DNA of 64,000 nt from Candidatus Sysuiplasma jiujiangense (GCA_019721075.1 JAHEAD010000011.1:27987-91986); one strand, 5' to 3'. Shown: positions 35,621 to 45,423, numbered from the stretch's first letter. The notes: generated from the sequence alone by a model not told the origin. Numbers and translations are program-made.

Positions 35621-36256
35621 ATGAAGATCGAATGGAAACTTAATGAACTTCAAATGCTTAAAAAAGCCGGAATATGCCATTCGTTCTTCATGGACGCACT
35701 TTCCAGAACATATAGAAAGAACAAATACCGAGAATGGAATGCTCTGGGTATCCGGGAAGCGGAAATACTCGGAATCATGTTCTGCGACGAAACGCCTCCG
35801 CAGTCTCTCTTCGAAATTTTTTTTGTGGCGATATGCGGCTACGAAGATTTTTTACCCGATTAAGGGCGATGTCGTTCTAGATATCGGTGCGGGTTAGGGC
35901 GATTCCGCGCTCTGGTGGTGGAAGAAATTTGGTGCCGCGATCTATTTTTTGAAGCTCTCCCCCTTATTTATAAGATACTCTCTGAAAATACAAAATTGAA
36001 CAATGCCAGTGTTGATGCGTTCAACCTATCCATAGGCGAAGAGAATCTTGCAAGCGGCCATATGCCCGCTTCAGGAAATATACTTCAGATGGCGTATTCG
36101 TCTCAGGGAGAAAACAATATTTTGACGACAAAAGTTGATTCTTTGAATTTTCCCGGGCCTGAAATTATCAAAATCGACGTGGAATGATTTGAACTCAAAG
36201 TATCATGTGGTGCGGAGAGGACATTAGAAACTCACATGCCGAAAATAATCATTGAA
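35621..36256 (+). pseudogene. FkbM-type methyltransferase pseudogene
   Basis: Pieces in two frames form one FkbM methyltransferase: MKIEWKLNELQML... (frame from 35621), YPIKGDVVLDIGAG then GDSALWWW (another frame), LPLIYKILSENTKLNNASV and PEIIKIDVE...FELKVSCG. There are frameshifts at T runs near 35820 and 35947, and stops at GAG-TAG-GD (35893) and DVE-TGA-FEL (36185). The C-terminal end PKIIIE is cut at about 36256. FkbM enzymes methylate glycans or lipids; this copy is dead. Confidence 0.75.
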
Positions 36257-36266
36257 ACACTCAATC

Positions 36267-36947
36267 TTAGACAACAAGAACACTGCCACCATCGGTCCAA
36301 CCAATAGCCTCGACAATGCCCTCTTCCACGTGACGGAGTATTTCAAAGGCCTTTGACCTTTTGGTGTCATAGATGAAGCTGTGCATATCGGTATTGCTGT
36401 TGATCTGGATTGCTGTGAGACGGACACCGCTCTTATCCCATAAAGGGTAAGACCATACCACGCCTTCCTCAAGCGGTCTCTTTTCTTTTCCGTTCCTGAT
36501 GTTCCTTATAACAAGATCAAAGTCCTTGTTTGAGCGGCCGTTGTCGCAGTATGCCATCAGATTTCCCTGCGGATGTATCGAGCCTTTGTTGAGTTCGTGC
36601 CTCACCGATTCGTCGGAAGTAATGGGAACGGGTTCCCCTCCGGAGCTTGCTATGCTGTAGAGCTGGAACTGTTCATTTCCATCTCTGTCGGCCATAAAAT
36701 ATATCAGTTTCCCGTCAGGCGAAGCGGCAAATTCCCTGACTGTTCTGTCGTGGAATGCGGTGAGCATCCTCTGATAGCCCGGAACAGCATTTCCGGAATA
36801 TGACTGTGCCCAGATGTTGAACTGCCCGTTTATGTCTGCGGTGTAAACAACGGAATTATCCCCAACCACATCCACGGCGCCATAGCGGAAATATTGGGTG
36901 AAACGGTCATATGATAGATGGGGGACAGGCTTCTTTCTCTTTGTCAT
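36267..36947 (-). pseudogene. S9 peptidase, N-terminal beta-propeller fragment only
   Basis: About 226 codons of a prolyl oligopeptidase-type S9 protein: VVYTADINGQFNIW, EFAASPDGKLIYFMADRDGNEQFQLYSI, KGSIHPQGNLMAYC and VWSYPLWDKSG are beta-propeller blades. The alpha/beta hydrolase domain with the catalytic Ser is missing, and the frame ends where the FkbM pseudogene begins. ATG 36947 follows a TATA-like ATTACTTAAT. A family member normally has about 600 residues. Confidence 0.72.
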
Positions 36948-37047
36948 AGCGACAAAAAGCAGGGAAGGCATTAAGTAATTTTCGAGCTGTCCCGAATTGG
37001 CGATTCCGGAGGGGACGGTCGACGTTTCCCGGCCCGCTGCGCCGAAA

Positions 37048-38571
37048 TCATAGAGCCATTATCAGTTTGCGGATCCTTCTGAATCTGCCTGGAACAAAGG
37101 AGGACAGGAATTTCCTGTCCTCTTCGGAAAGAGCCGAAGTCAAGTGCAGTAGGGCAATGAATGACAGTATTCCCGCAATAATATAAACAGGCAGGAACAG
37201 GAGGCGGAAGTGCAGCAGCAGTTCGATACCGTAGACAATCAGTGCCATTGACACAGCAGAGAACCAAAGTCTCGGCAGAAATCTTCTGTCGAGCCTGACA
37301 AGGCGCGCGTTTCTTGCAAAAACAAGTATTACGAGCGTACTGAAAACGGTAGTCGATGAATATGCGATTGCCGCGCCTACAAGTGACAGGGAAGGTATAA
37401 GAGTGAATGAGAGGACAATGTTGGAGAGCAGTGCGACAGCGGTTGCCAGGATGAAGACAAAGGTTCTTCGCGTTCCCTGCATCGCATTGCCAAGCGGGCC
37501 GCCGAAAACAAATAATGCGTTGACTACAAGTATGATTGACAGGGGAAAGGCACCTGCGAGATAACCCGTGCCGGCAAACAGCGTTATCACGGGAACAGAT
37601 ATTGCGGCCATGCCGAGCGCCGCAGGTACATAGAGGATGGAGGCGGCGTTCGTGGCAATCCTCACCCCTTCCCTGATCATCTCGCTATCCCTCTTTGCAT
37701 GAAATTCAGAAAATTTCGAGAATATCACGCTGCCTATCGGGGAGCTTAATATCGATGTACCAGAAGATATCAGCAGCGCGAGATTGTACACGCCAATGGA
37801 GCTGAGGTCCTTCAGCAGTGCAACAGTGAGCCTGTCGAAATAGACCGCGCCGTAGCTCAGGATGCCGGTAACGTACAGCGGCAGGGAATAGGTTATGACG
37901 GGTTTCATCCCTTCCTCCGGCACGGCTGCAGAAACGGATTCAGTTCTTATCCTGCGTCTCAAATCGAAGTAGTACAGAAGCGCCCCAACGAAATAGCCTA
38001 CACCCCATCCGATCGGTATCGAGTATACCAGGTGAGTAGCATCGAGAACAGCGATAGAGGTTCCGTAGACCGTCATAACGTAAGTCATGCCGATTATGCC
38101 TGCCATTCTGAAATTCTGCAGTCCGAGCATTATGCTGTTCAGAAATGAAATCATGATTGAGGATGGTATGTCCAGAGCCAAAAGATAAACAAGTGGAAGA
38201 TAGGAATACGAGTGGAAGAAGAGGAAGGTGATTGGCCTCGCCAGTATGAATAACGCCAGCACCGACAGGGCTGAAAGTAAGAGTCCAGCCCTGACAGCCC
38301 TGCGGAATAGTGTCCTGATATTGCTCATGGTGCCGGAGCCAATCTCATATGAAGTGAAGTGCTGCCAGCCGTACTGAAGGCCGAACGAAAATAACATCGG
38401 GAACAGGGAGAGGATTGCTATGAGGAGAGCAACTGAACCGACGATGCTCGAAGGGAAAACATGTATCACATAAATGTAGAATGCGGCACCGGCCAGCGTC
38501 AGTGTTGCAAAGTATGCATACTGATAAAGTATGCCTCTGCTCAACGGCTCGATATCCCTGATCTCGGTCAC
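37048..38571 (-). CDS. Oligosaccharide flippase (polysaccharide biosynthesis/MATE-like)
   Basis: A 507-residue protein with about 14 membrane helices, expected to flip lipid-linked sugars across the membrane. Regions such as GILYQYAYFATLTLAGAAFY at the start and a helix-rich repeat structure match the RfbX/Wzx type. The long open frame starts at 38769, but residues 1-66 are not membrane-like. GTG 38571 gives a normal start and overlaps the stop of a 31-codon upstream frame. It lies between two glycosylation regions. Confidence 0.72.
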   Translation of the reverse strand: MTEIRDIEPLSRGILYQYAYFATLTLAGAAFYIYVIHVFPSSIVGSVALLIAILSLFPMLFSFGLQYGWQHFTSYEIGSGTMSNIRTLFRRAVRAGLLLSALSVLALFILARPITFLFFHSYSYLPLVYLLALDIPSSIMISFLNSIMLGLQNFRMAGIIGMTYVMTVYGTSIAVLDATHLVYSIPIGWGVGYFVGALLYYFDLRRRIRTESVSAAVPEEGMKPVITYSLPLYVTGILSYGAVYFDRLTVALLKDLSSIGVYNLALLISSGTSILSSPIGSVIFSKFSEFHAKRDSEMIREGVRIATNAASILYVPAALGMAAISVPVITLFAGTGYLAGAFPLSIILVVNALFVFGGPLGNAMQGTRRTFVFILATAVALLSNIVLSFTLIPSLSLVGAAIAYSSTTVFSTLVILVFARNARLVRLDRRFLPRLWFSAVSMALIVYGIELLLHFRLLFLPVYIIAGILSFIALLHLTSALSEEDRKFLSSFVPGRFRRIRKLIMAL

Positions 38572-38663
38572 TGAACCAACTTCGCCGCTGTTAATGAATT
38601 GCCATTCGGAACATATCGACGAAACACAGAACCTGTGCCTTCTGACAAATCGCAACTTCCCAT
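38568..38663 (-). CDS. Possible 31-codon upstream frame coupled to the flippase
   Basis: An ATG at 38663 opens a frame of 31 codons (MGSCDLSEGTGSVFRRY...) ending TGA, which overlaps the proposed GTG start of the flippase as GTGA. A TATA-like ATTAAATTAAG lies about 45 bp upstream. It may be a leader peptide for translational coupling. It may also be chance. Confidence 0.25.
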   Translation of the reverse strand: MGSCDLSEGTGSVFRRYVPNGNSLTAAKLVQ

Positions 38664-38817
38664 ATGATTGCCTTTCCCGGATTAGGAAGATTGTGAAGGT
38701 ACTTAATTTAATTGCGAAACCCTGTGGCTGTACAGCGCAAAAGCGATTTACCACCTGTGTTTCAAACATTGCCTTTTACCATCAATGCTAAAATAACAGC
38801 GTCGCACATATGCGGTC

Positions 38818-39468
38818 ATGGGCAAAAAGACAGCCGTGATCTTCGGCTTCGAACCGTTTGACGTTTACAGGGAAAACCCCTCAAAGACGATCGCGATGAA
38901 ACTGGATGGCCTGACGATAGGAGGAGCAAAAGTGAGTGGCCATGTCCTTCCCGTGGACCATGCCATGGTGGAAGACGAGATAATTGCAGAGTTCGACAGG
39001 CACAGCCCCTCGCTTGCCCTGGGTCTCGGTCTGGCGGCCGGCAGGTCAAAATTGAGCGTTGAGAAGGTGGCCATCAACTACATGCCTGTCAGGTCCGGAG
39101 GCAGAAACAGAAAATTGAATGGTGCGGCAAGAATAGATGACGGAGCGCCGGACGGTATATTTGCAAACATAAATCCGGAGAGGATAGTCGAAGTACTCAA
39201 CGGAAGAGGCATACCTGCGTCTCTAAGTCTCTCGGCAGGTTCATTTTTGTGTAATCATGCAATGTTCATCATCGTCAGGGAGGCGGTAAAGAGAGGGATG
39301 GCCGGCGGTTTCATACATCTTCCCTGCGACGAATCGCTTGCTACGGCACTTAAGACAGACAATTGCCCCTCTATGAGCATCAGCACAATGGAGAGGGGCA
39401 TAAGAATATCAGTGGAGTGCGTGCTTAAGGACTGGCACAAGGCAGAGTCTGAGGCATTTGCCCAATAG
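38818..39468 (+). CDS. pcp: Pyrrolidone carboxyl peptidase
   Basis: A 216-residue cysteine peptidase (C15) that removes N-terminal pyroglutamate from peptides in the cytoplasm. FGFEPFDVYRENPS is the N-terminal signature. The catalytic residues are Glu82 in SVEKVAINY, Cys145 in AGSFLCNHAMF and His167 in GFIHLPC. Length is normal. It is divergent from the flippase. Confidence 0.9.
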   Translation: MGKKTAVIFGFEPFDVYRENPSKTIAMKLDGLTIGGAKVSGHVLPVDHAMVEDEIIAEFDRHSPSLALGLGLAAGRSKLSVEKVAINYMPVRSGGRNRKLNGAARIDDGAPDGIFANINPERIVEVLNGRGIPASLSLSAGSFLCNHAMFIIVREAVKRGMAGGFIHLPCDESLATALKTDNCPSMSISTMERGIRISVECVLKDWHKAESEAFAQ

Positions 39469-39537
39469 AGTGCCGAAGAACGCATCCCTGCAGTCCAAAA
39501 AAACGATCTTTATATCAAATGTGACAGATGTAGCGTT

Positions 39538-40155
39538 ATGGCAAAGGTTGTCTGCCCGAACTGCGGGTACAAAAACAAAAGCGGGACGACAGTCTGCTAC
39601 AAATGCGGCTACTATCTTGCCGACAACCAGTTCACAACACAGAAGAGCCCGGTATATACGGCACCCCCGACCGCGCAAATGCCGGCCATGAGCCAGATGC
39701 CGGCACAGAACAGCTACAATACAGGCAGCGGAACATCCAGGGTCATTGTAATACACACAAGGCACGGTATGGTCCAGTGGCTGCCAAGCATAGTTTCATT
39801 CATACCGCTGGTCATATTCATCGTTCTGGGCTTCCTGATTGTGCTACCCACATATTCATACATTATTTTCATAGCCGCAATACTTGTTCTTTCGCCCCTA
39901 ACAAGAAGGCTGACAGGCAGCATACAGTTCTATTCGCGGAGTTTCAGGGTTACGGACAACGGCAAGTTCGAAGTATTCAACTACAGCGACATTGAAGGGG
40001 TGAAGGTCGATCTCAAAAATCCGGCTTCACGCACCTTAACGTTGCTCTTCAGGAACGGCCAGAACCCGGTCACCATGGATTTCGATTCCAACAACACCTT
40101 CAGGATGACGCTCGTTCAGCTCAACAGAAGAAGAATTCCGCTGAGCCAGAACTGA
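39538..40155 (+). CDS. Zinc-ribbon membrane protein with PH-like domain
   Basis: A 205-residue protein: N-terminal zinc ribbon (CPNCG, CYKCG, residues 6-24), a Pro/Gln/Met-rich linker, two membrane helices (about residues 80-120) and a C-terminal PH-like (bPH2) domain with FYSRSFRVTDNGKFEVFNYSDIEGVKV. A TATA-like TTTATATC lies about 30 bp before the ATG. Function unknown. Confidence 0.65.
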   Translation: MAKVVCPNCGYKNKSGTTVCYKCGYYLADNQFTTQKSPVYTAPPTAQMPAMSQMPAQNSYNTGSGTSRVIVIHTRHGMVQWLPSIVSFIPLVIFIVLGFLIVLPTYSYIIFIAAILVLSPLTRRLTGSIQFYSRSFRVTDNGKFEVFNYSDIEGVKVDLKNPASRTLTLLFRNGQNPVTMDFDSNNTFRMTLVQLNRRRIPLSQN

Positions 40156-40232
40156 TCGCGCTGCACATAGTGACCTAAAACATCGGTTGCAGGCTTTATT
40201 GCTTCATTACCGGCACTGCATGCAGTGCAGAC

Positions 40233-40679
40233 TCACCGTTCCAGACCCGCGTCCTTTTCAAACTCCTTCAGATGGCCCTCGAGATCTTCCCTGAATCCCC
40301 TTTCAATTCTGCCTCGTACAAACGGCAGGGAAAATATCAGTTTCCATATACCAACCGGTGAAAGATCTGTCTCGGAGACTGCCTCGACAAATTCAGTGTT
40401 CTGAGTGAATGTGTATACACCGTGTGTCTTCCATATCCTGCTCTCGCCTCTGAATTCTATGACGGAAGGTGGTTTGAGCGTGACGGCAATCCTGTCGACA
40501 AATTTCAGAGGCTTTGAAAAATAATCCTCCATCAGAATGGCCGAACCGTCACGTGAAATGATCTTCCTGGTCACTGAGGCGAAACCGCCTTCGTCTACAA
40601 TGCCATCCGTGTAATCCGACCACCATCTGAACAGTTCCGATACGCTTCCTCTTGCCCTCGCGTTCGCAGTCACATGCAC
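40233..40679 (-). CDS. SRPBCC-fold protein (polyketide cyclase-like)
   Basis: A 148-residue START/SRPBCC-type protein with a hydrophobic ligand cavity. VTANARARGSVSELFRWWSDY at the start and VEAVSETDLSPVGIWKLIFSL near the end fit the fold. It follows, in the same direction and 116 bp away, the CoxG-like gene. The ligand is unknown. Confidence 0.65.
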   Translation of the reverse strand: MHVTANARARGSVSELFRWWSDYTDGIVDEGGFASVTRKIISRDGSAILMEDYFSKPLKFVDRIAVTLKPPSVIEFRGESRIWKTHGVYTFTQNTEFVEAVSETDLSPVGIWKLIFSLPFVRGRIERGFREDLEGHLKEFEKDAGLER

Positions 40680-40795
40680 ACACGGAAAAACGATGCTGTG
40701 GTATAAATTACGGTGCCTTGAAGAGACGGCCGTAACACCGGATATGAAATCGTTTCATGCCTGTGAGGACAAAGTGCAGCCTCCGAGGCAGTAAG

Positions 40796-41233
40796 TCAAA
40801 TACTGGCTTGCCTTCCTGACAGAAGGCAGTCCATGACGGTCCTGACAAACTTACCGATTGCATCGTCAACTGCATCACCGGCTATTGCGGCGGCAAGACC
40901 CTTGATGTCAGCATCCCCCCGATACTCAACCAATGTGGAGGATCCGGCCTGCGACAGCACCGCGGTTATGCTTCCTGATGCAGTGCCGAGGGTGCCGTTC
41001 ATTTTGAAGAACAGGATGATTGTATTTCCCGCGGCTTCCATACGCGCATCGACTTCAAATGTTCCCTTCACCATCCCTTCCTTTATCCTGATCCTGCACA
41101 TCAGCCTGTCTTGCGACACCGCATGGACCTTCACAACTCCGGCGAGGCATGGCAATATGCTTCTCATGTCAGCAATCGCTGCCATCAAAGCGCCAGGATC
41201 GGCAGCGGCCTCCAGTGAGCCCTGAATTCTCAA
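40796..41233 (-). CDS. CoxG-like SRPBCC protein
   Basis: A 145-residue protein of the CO dehydrogenase subunit G family: MRIQGSLEAAADPGALMAAIAD, CLAGVVKVHAVSQDRLMCRIRI, GTASGSITAVLSQAGSSTLVEYRGDADI. CoxG relatives recruit Mo-dehydrogenases to membranes. The ATG overlaps the stop of the FAD oxidoreductase (ATGA), so the two are translated together. No CO dehydrogenase is present here. Confidence 0.7.
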   Translation of the reverse strand: MRIQGSLEAAADPGALMAAIADMRSILPCLAGVVKVHAVSQDRLMCRIRIKEGMVKGTFEVDARMEAAGNTIILFFKMNGTLGTASGSITAVLSQAGSSTLVEYRGDADIKGLAAAIAGDAVDDAIGKFVRTVMDCLLSGRQASI

Positions 41234-42417
41234 GGGAACGCGCTCCCTGACTCGAATCGTGAAATCGAGTAGGCGGAAGCGTCGATGCTGCGAGATCGTC
41301 CGTCGACTACAAACTCGGACATAATTTTTCCTACCATGGGTGAAAGCTTGAAGCCATGTCCGCTGGAGCCGCAGCCTATAAACAGGTTATCATAACCGGA
41401 AGACGCGGCGCTGTCCAGAATGGGTTCCCAGTCGGGAGTGATGTCGATATAGGGCATAAAGTCCCGGCACACAACGGCATTCTTCATAGCCGGAAAACGG
41501 GATAGAATGCCTGACGCATATGCCGATGCAATATCAAAACCCACACGTGCGGTGAAGTCCGGATCGCATCTTGACCAGTGCATGCTTTCCGGAAGCGAGA
41601 ATGCCGAGGCATCACCGTAACTCATCTCCGAATGCATTGCGCCGAGCAGTATCTGGTCACTGCCTTCCGGCCTGGAATAAAAGTTGTTGACACCGTCAAA
41701 AATCACCCTCCTGGAGGATTTGAATCCCTTGGGCCTGATGAAATAACAGACAGGGAAGGAGAGCATGTAGACAGGAAGCCTGAGACCTGCCATGGATGCG
41801 AGCCTCGGCGTGTTGGTTCCTGCGACAATGACCAGTTTCCGAGTTTCGAAAACACCGCTGGTCGTGGTCACCGACCAGCCGCCAGCATTACGCCTGATTT
41901 CATTCACATTCAGACCCTGAAATATGCTGACGCCGTTCAGTTCAGCGGCACGTGCGAACCCCGTTGTGACGGCGGCCGGATTCGCAAATCCTGCCCCGGG
42001 CTCATAGGCTATCGTCTCATCCTCACCGATAAACATGCCTGGTTCGAGGCGAAGCGCTTCGTCCCTGTCTATCACGCTGCACCGGATATGCTCTCTTCCG
42101 AGAACACCGACTGTCCTGCCAATCTCATCCTTATCATCCGATATTACAAGCATTCCGGTTCTGGTAAAAAAGGGATCACTGCCCGTATGTTTCCTGAAGT
42201 TTTTGAAAAAACGCAGACTGAGCCTTGCAAGTCTCGCCGTTGACGCATTGGCATAAAACTGCCTGATTATAGCGCTCGTGTGACCGCTCTGGCCGTACGG
42301 AATATAACCCCTTTCAATGATGGCTATCTTCCCGCCTTCGTCCGGGTTTCTGGAAAGATGGAATGCTGTACTGCAGCCCCAGGCCCCTCCGCCTATTATC
42401 ACTGTGTCGTATTTCAA
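41230..42417 (-). CDS. FAD-dependent oxidoreductase (DAO family)
   Basis: A 395-residue amine or amino acid oxidase/dehydrogenase of the DadA/sarcosine oxidase group. KYDTVIIGGGAWGCSTAFHLSR is the FAD-binding motif, and the C-terminal NLFIGCGSSGHGFKLSPMVGK is the second FAD region. TTG 42417 is preferred over the long frame from 42549. It follows GGTGTT and a TATA box (AGTATATATTGG) about 45 bp upstream. It is the first gene of an operon with the CoxG-like gene. Confidence 0.82.
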   Translation of the reverse strand: MKYDTVIIGGGAWGCSTAFHLSRNPDEGGKIAIIERGYIPYGQSGHTSAIIRQFYANASTARLARLSLRFFKNFRKHTGSDPFFTRTGMLVISDDKDEIGRTVGVLGREHIRCSVIDRDEALRLEPGMFIGEDETIAYEPGAGFANPAAVTTGFARAAELNGVSIFQGLNVNEIRRNAGGWSVTTTSGVFETRKLVIVAGTNTPRLASMAGLRLPVYMLSFPVCYFIRPKGFKSSRRVIFDGVNNFYSRPEGSDQILLGAMHSEMSYGDASAFSLPESMHWSRCDPDFTARVGFDIASAYASGILSRFPAMKNAVVCRDFMPYIDITPDWEPILDSAASSGYDNLFIGCGSSGHGFKLSPMVGKIMSEFVVDGRSRSIDASAYSISRFESGSAFP

Positions 42418-42608
42418 CGGAACACCACTAAAGTGAAAGCAGAGCGGTAAAGGATTCTGCCAATATATACTGCTGCACAAATCAGGGCAGTCTTGCGTCC
42501 GATTTTGCAGGAAAGGAAATACATTCCCAATCCAAAATTGCTGTGGCACTGCCCGAAATGCCGTACAGCGTCGGCAGACGGCACCTGTGCACGGCTACCC
42601 CGCGATTC

Positions 42609-43190
42609 CTAACTTGTCTTCAGGATGCTGAGCATCTTGTTGTACTGCTCTTCTGTAATTTCACCGCGGACAAATCTCATCTTCAGCTCAGCCACAGGAT
42701 CAGAAACGGGCGCGGCGGCCACAGCCTGTCCCCTGTTCCGCGACTCGTCTATATTTTTCTGCGCCAGCTGAATTGCCTGGATGGTCAGCGGTCTAAGTTT
42801 CTTCCAGAAGGTCCAGTTCTCCACTGCCGACATGCCGTTGATGATGACATGGTCATCTATGACGCCCTGCTGCAACTCGACCGAATTCAGCTGATCCCAT
42901 GTGAATGTCCTGCTCTCGAAAGACATCAGCCCTGTCGATGCGAGCATAAGTCTCCTGTTCGTGACAAGAAACCAGGGATGGCCTACCTGATCGCCTTCGT
43001 CTCCCCTGGCGGGATTCCTGAATCCGCCGGCTACGTTTCCTCCCTGCACATGCGATGCGCCTATGCCTCTCAGGGAGAATTCTATCATTTCTCCGGGCTG
43101 CAGAACCTGCTGCACCTTCTTCTGTACCTTCTCCGGCATAACCGTAAATTTTGAAAATTCCGGATCACTCTGGAAATTGCCTGATGTCAT
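42609..43190 (-). CDS. PH-like domain protein with C-terminal SHOCT motif
   Basis: A 193-residue cytoplasmic protein. The centre HPWFLVTNRRLMLASTG and TWDQLNSVELQQG is a bacterial PH-type domain. The end VAELKMRFVRGEITEEQYNKMLSIL is the SHOCT oligomerisation motif. The N-terminus is Gly/Arg-rich. A TATA-like ATTTTTTAAA lies near 43210. Function unknown. Confidence 0.68.
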   Translation of the reverse strand: MTSGNFQSDPEFSKFTVMPEKVQKKVQQVLQPGEMIEFSLRGIGASHVQGGNVAGGFRNPARGDEGDQVGHPWFLVTNRRLMLASTGLMSFESRTFTWDQLNSVELQQGVIDDHVIINGMSAVENWTFWKKLRPLTIQAIQLAQKNIDESRNRGQAVAAAPVSDPVAELKMRFVRGEITEEQYNKMLSILKTS

Positions 43191-43411
43191 AGTATTCTGT
43201 ATTTTCGACCCATTTAAAAAAGCTTACTCAACATTCCGGTCTTTGATTTTGAAGCCAGAAATGGGACTGCCGCAAACGCCCTGATATGCGAACATCCGCA
43301 GACATTCGCTCAGTAATTTTGCAGCCAGAATAACTTCCGGATTTCCATAACGCGGTTATAATCGAAACTGCCGACGGAAAACCGCCGGACCGTGCTGTCT
43401 GCACTGCTCGC

Positions 43412-44014
43412 TCAAACACACTCACTGTAGCGGAAACAGCTCCTCAGATGATCGTTGACCATGCCCGTGGCCTGCATGTGGGCATAGCAAACAGTGGGTC
43501 CGACAAACCTGAATCCCCTTCTGTATAGGTCTGAGCTCAAGGCCTCCGATTCGACTGAATAAGAGGGCACTTCCGAAAGTTTGCGCCATCCGTTGCGTTT
43601 CTGTCTTCCGCCGACAAATGACCAAATATAGCGGTCAAAACTGCCGAACTCCCTCTGTATGCGCAAAAATGCTGATGCGTTTCCAACCGCGGCGGCTATC
43701 TTGCTCCGATTTCTCACGATGCCGCTGTCATTCATCAGCCTGCTGACGTCCCTTTCCCGGTACCTGCTCACTGTCCCAGGATCAAAGTGGTGGAATGCCC
43801 TCCTGAAATTCTCCCTCTTCCTGAGTATGGTAAGCCAGCTGAGGCCTGCCTGGAAGCCTTCGAGCGTCAAAAACTCAAACTGCTTTCTGTCGTCATGCAG
43901 CTGCACGCCCCATTCCGTGTCATGGTACAGCATATAGAGAGGGTCTGCAAGACACCAGTCGCATCTTTGCACCGGCTGACTTGCCTTCAGGGCATCCTGC
44001 ATGTTTTCAGACAT
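43412..44014 (-). CDS. tag: DNA-3-methyladenine glycosylase I
   Basis: A 200-residue base-excision enzyme that removes 3-methyladenine from alkylated DNA. RCDWCLADPLYMLYHDTEWGVQLHDDRKQFEFLTLEGFQAGLSW is diagnostic, and the helix-hairpin-helix region and the zinc-binding end (CYAHMQATGMVNDH) are in place. The motif ends match the family in order and length. It is 83 bp downstream of gmd. Confidence 0.9.
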   Translation of the reverse strand: MSENMQDALKASQPVQRCDWCLADPLYMLYHDTEWGVQLHDDRKQFEFLTLEGFQAGLSWLTILRKRENFRRAFHHFDPGTVSRYRERDVSRLMNDSGIVRNRSKIAAAVGNASAFLRIQREFGSFDRYIWSFVGGRQKRNGWRKLSEVPSYSVESEALSSDLYRRGFRFVGPTVCYAHMQATGMVNDHLRSCFRYSECV

Positions 44015-44097
44015 CTCCTTTGCATCCGGTTCTCCGGCATCATACGAGACGTACGGAACTGCTGCCAGGGCATTTCCTTCCTCCCGCCTGAAAGGAG

Positions 44098-45354
44098 CTA
44101 CCTCCTGCGATGATTTGGGTCGGCATAGTAGTTGAGCTGGTCTTTCACAATGTCGCCGAGGCTGTGCTTTGTTTCAAATCCGAGATCCTTTGCCCTTGTT
44201 GTGTCGGCCAGCAGTATGGGAACATCCGTCGGGCGATATCTTTCCGCGTCAAAAACAGCATTGTAACTGCCCCTGGAGGTATTGACGGTTATTCCCTTGT
44301 CTTCGATTCTGAAAGAGAGCTTGCCGTTCAGGATGCGATTATCGACCTCGAGCCCCTGCCATGTCTTTCCGAACATCGACAGTCTGACCGGTGCCGCAGG
44401 ATCCTTTACCCTGATGCGCCTGTTCATTGTCTCGATGCTGTCGATGCTCGCACCCGAAGCGACGAATGTTTGCAGCATATATGACAGTACGGAATTGGTG
44501 CGTCCTGAACCGATATTGTATGCCTGCCCTTTCTCTCCCTTTTCAGCCAGGAGGCGGTAACCGCTGACCATGTCATTGACATGCGACCAGTCCCTGAATG
44601 CCTCGACATTGCCTATAGAGAGATATTTGGCCTCCTTGACCATCACGGACGAAACCTGTTTCGCTATGGACGCTGTAACAAAGTATGAACCGCGCCTTGC
44701 ACCTTCATGGTTAAAGCCACGGGAAACAACATTTCTCAGGCCATAACTCTGCGCGTATTCTATTGTCATGTATTCGCCAAAAACTTTTGTAACGGCATAA
44801 GGCGAAATCGGTCTGAGGGGGTTCGTTTCCCGTATCGGGAGTTCAGGATAGTTTACCACAGGTGGAAAAATCCTGCCGTTCTTCTTTTCGAATTGCTCAA
44901 CCTGTTTTCTGGACAGTGCGACAAAACCGTATTCTTCGCTGGAGCCGGCAAAAACGAGCCTTGCTCTGTTTCCGCCTTTGAGCCTCATAGCCTCAAGCAC
45001 GTTTGCAGTGCCCAGCGCGTTAGAATTGACTGCCTCAAGCGGATTGATGAAGGACCGCTGTACAAAGCTCTGTGCAGCAAGATGGAAGACGATGTCCGGG
45101 TCCGCCCTGTCGAACGCCATCAGGAGGGATGTGAGGTCCTCTACGTTTCCTTCGACCTTCTTCACCTCATTCTGTATTCCCACCTCTGACAGTCCGCGGT
45201 TAAGGTCTCCGTCCGCACGTCGCCTGACCAGACCGAAGACCTCGTCCCCTTCATCGAGATATGACTTTGCGAGATGCGGTCCGACAAATCCGGATATGCC
45301 CGTTATCAGAACCCTTCTGCTCACTTGCGCCACCACATAATCCCCGGAAGACAC
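44098..45354 (-). CDS. gmd: GDP-mannose 4,6-dehydratase-like epimerase, with C-terminal insert
   Basis: A 418-residue extended SDR enzyme. VLITGISGFVGPHLAKSYL is the NAD motif, SSEEYG and YAVTKVFGEY hold the catalytic S/E and YxxxK, and FNHEGARRG is typical of Gmd, which makes GDP-4-keto-6-deoxymannose. It is about 60-70 residues longer than usual; an insert (about 320-390, with KTWQGLEVDNRILNGKLSF) separates RVKDPAAPVR from the end. It lies 69 bp after rfbB in the same direction. Confidence 0.75.
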   Translation of the reverse strand: MSSGDYVVAQVSRRVLITGISGFVGPHLAKSYLDEGDEVFGLVRRRADGDLNRGLSEVGIQNEVKKVEGNVEDLTSLLMAFDRADPDIVFHLAAQSFVQRSFINPLEAVNSNALGTANVLEAMRLKGGNRARLVFAGSSEEYGFVALSRKQVEQFEKKNGRIFPPVVNYPELPIRETNPLRPISPYAVTKVFGEYMTIEYAQSYGLRNVVSRGFNHEGARRGSYFVTASIAKQVSSVMVKEAKYLSIGNVEAFRDWSHVNDMVSGYRLLAEKGEKGQAYNIGSGRTNSVLSYMLQTFVASGASIDSIETMNRRIRVKDPAAPVRLSMFGKTWQGLEVDNRILNGKLSFRIEDKGITVNTSRGSYNAVFDAERYRPTDVPILLADTTRAKDLGFETKHSLGDIVKDQLNYYADPNHRRR

Positions 45355-45423
45355 ATCTCATTTGAAATAACTTGCCTTCGGAAAAAGTGTTCAGTTTGAT
45401 TCCTTGCCTGTCCAGAACCTGCG

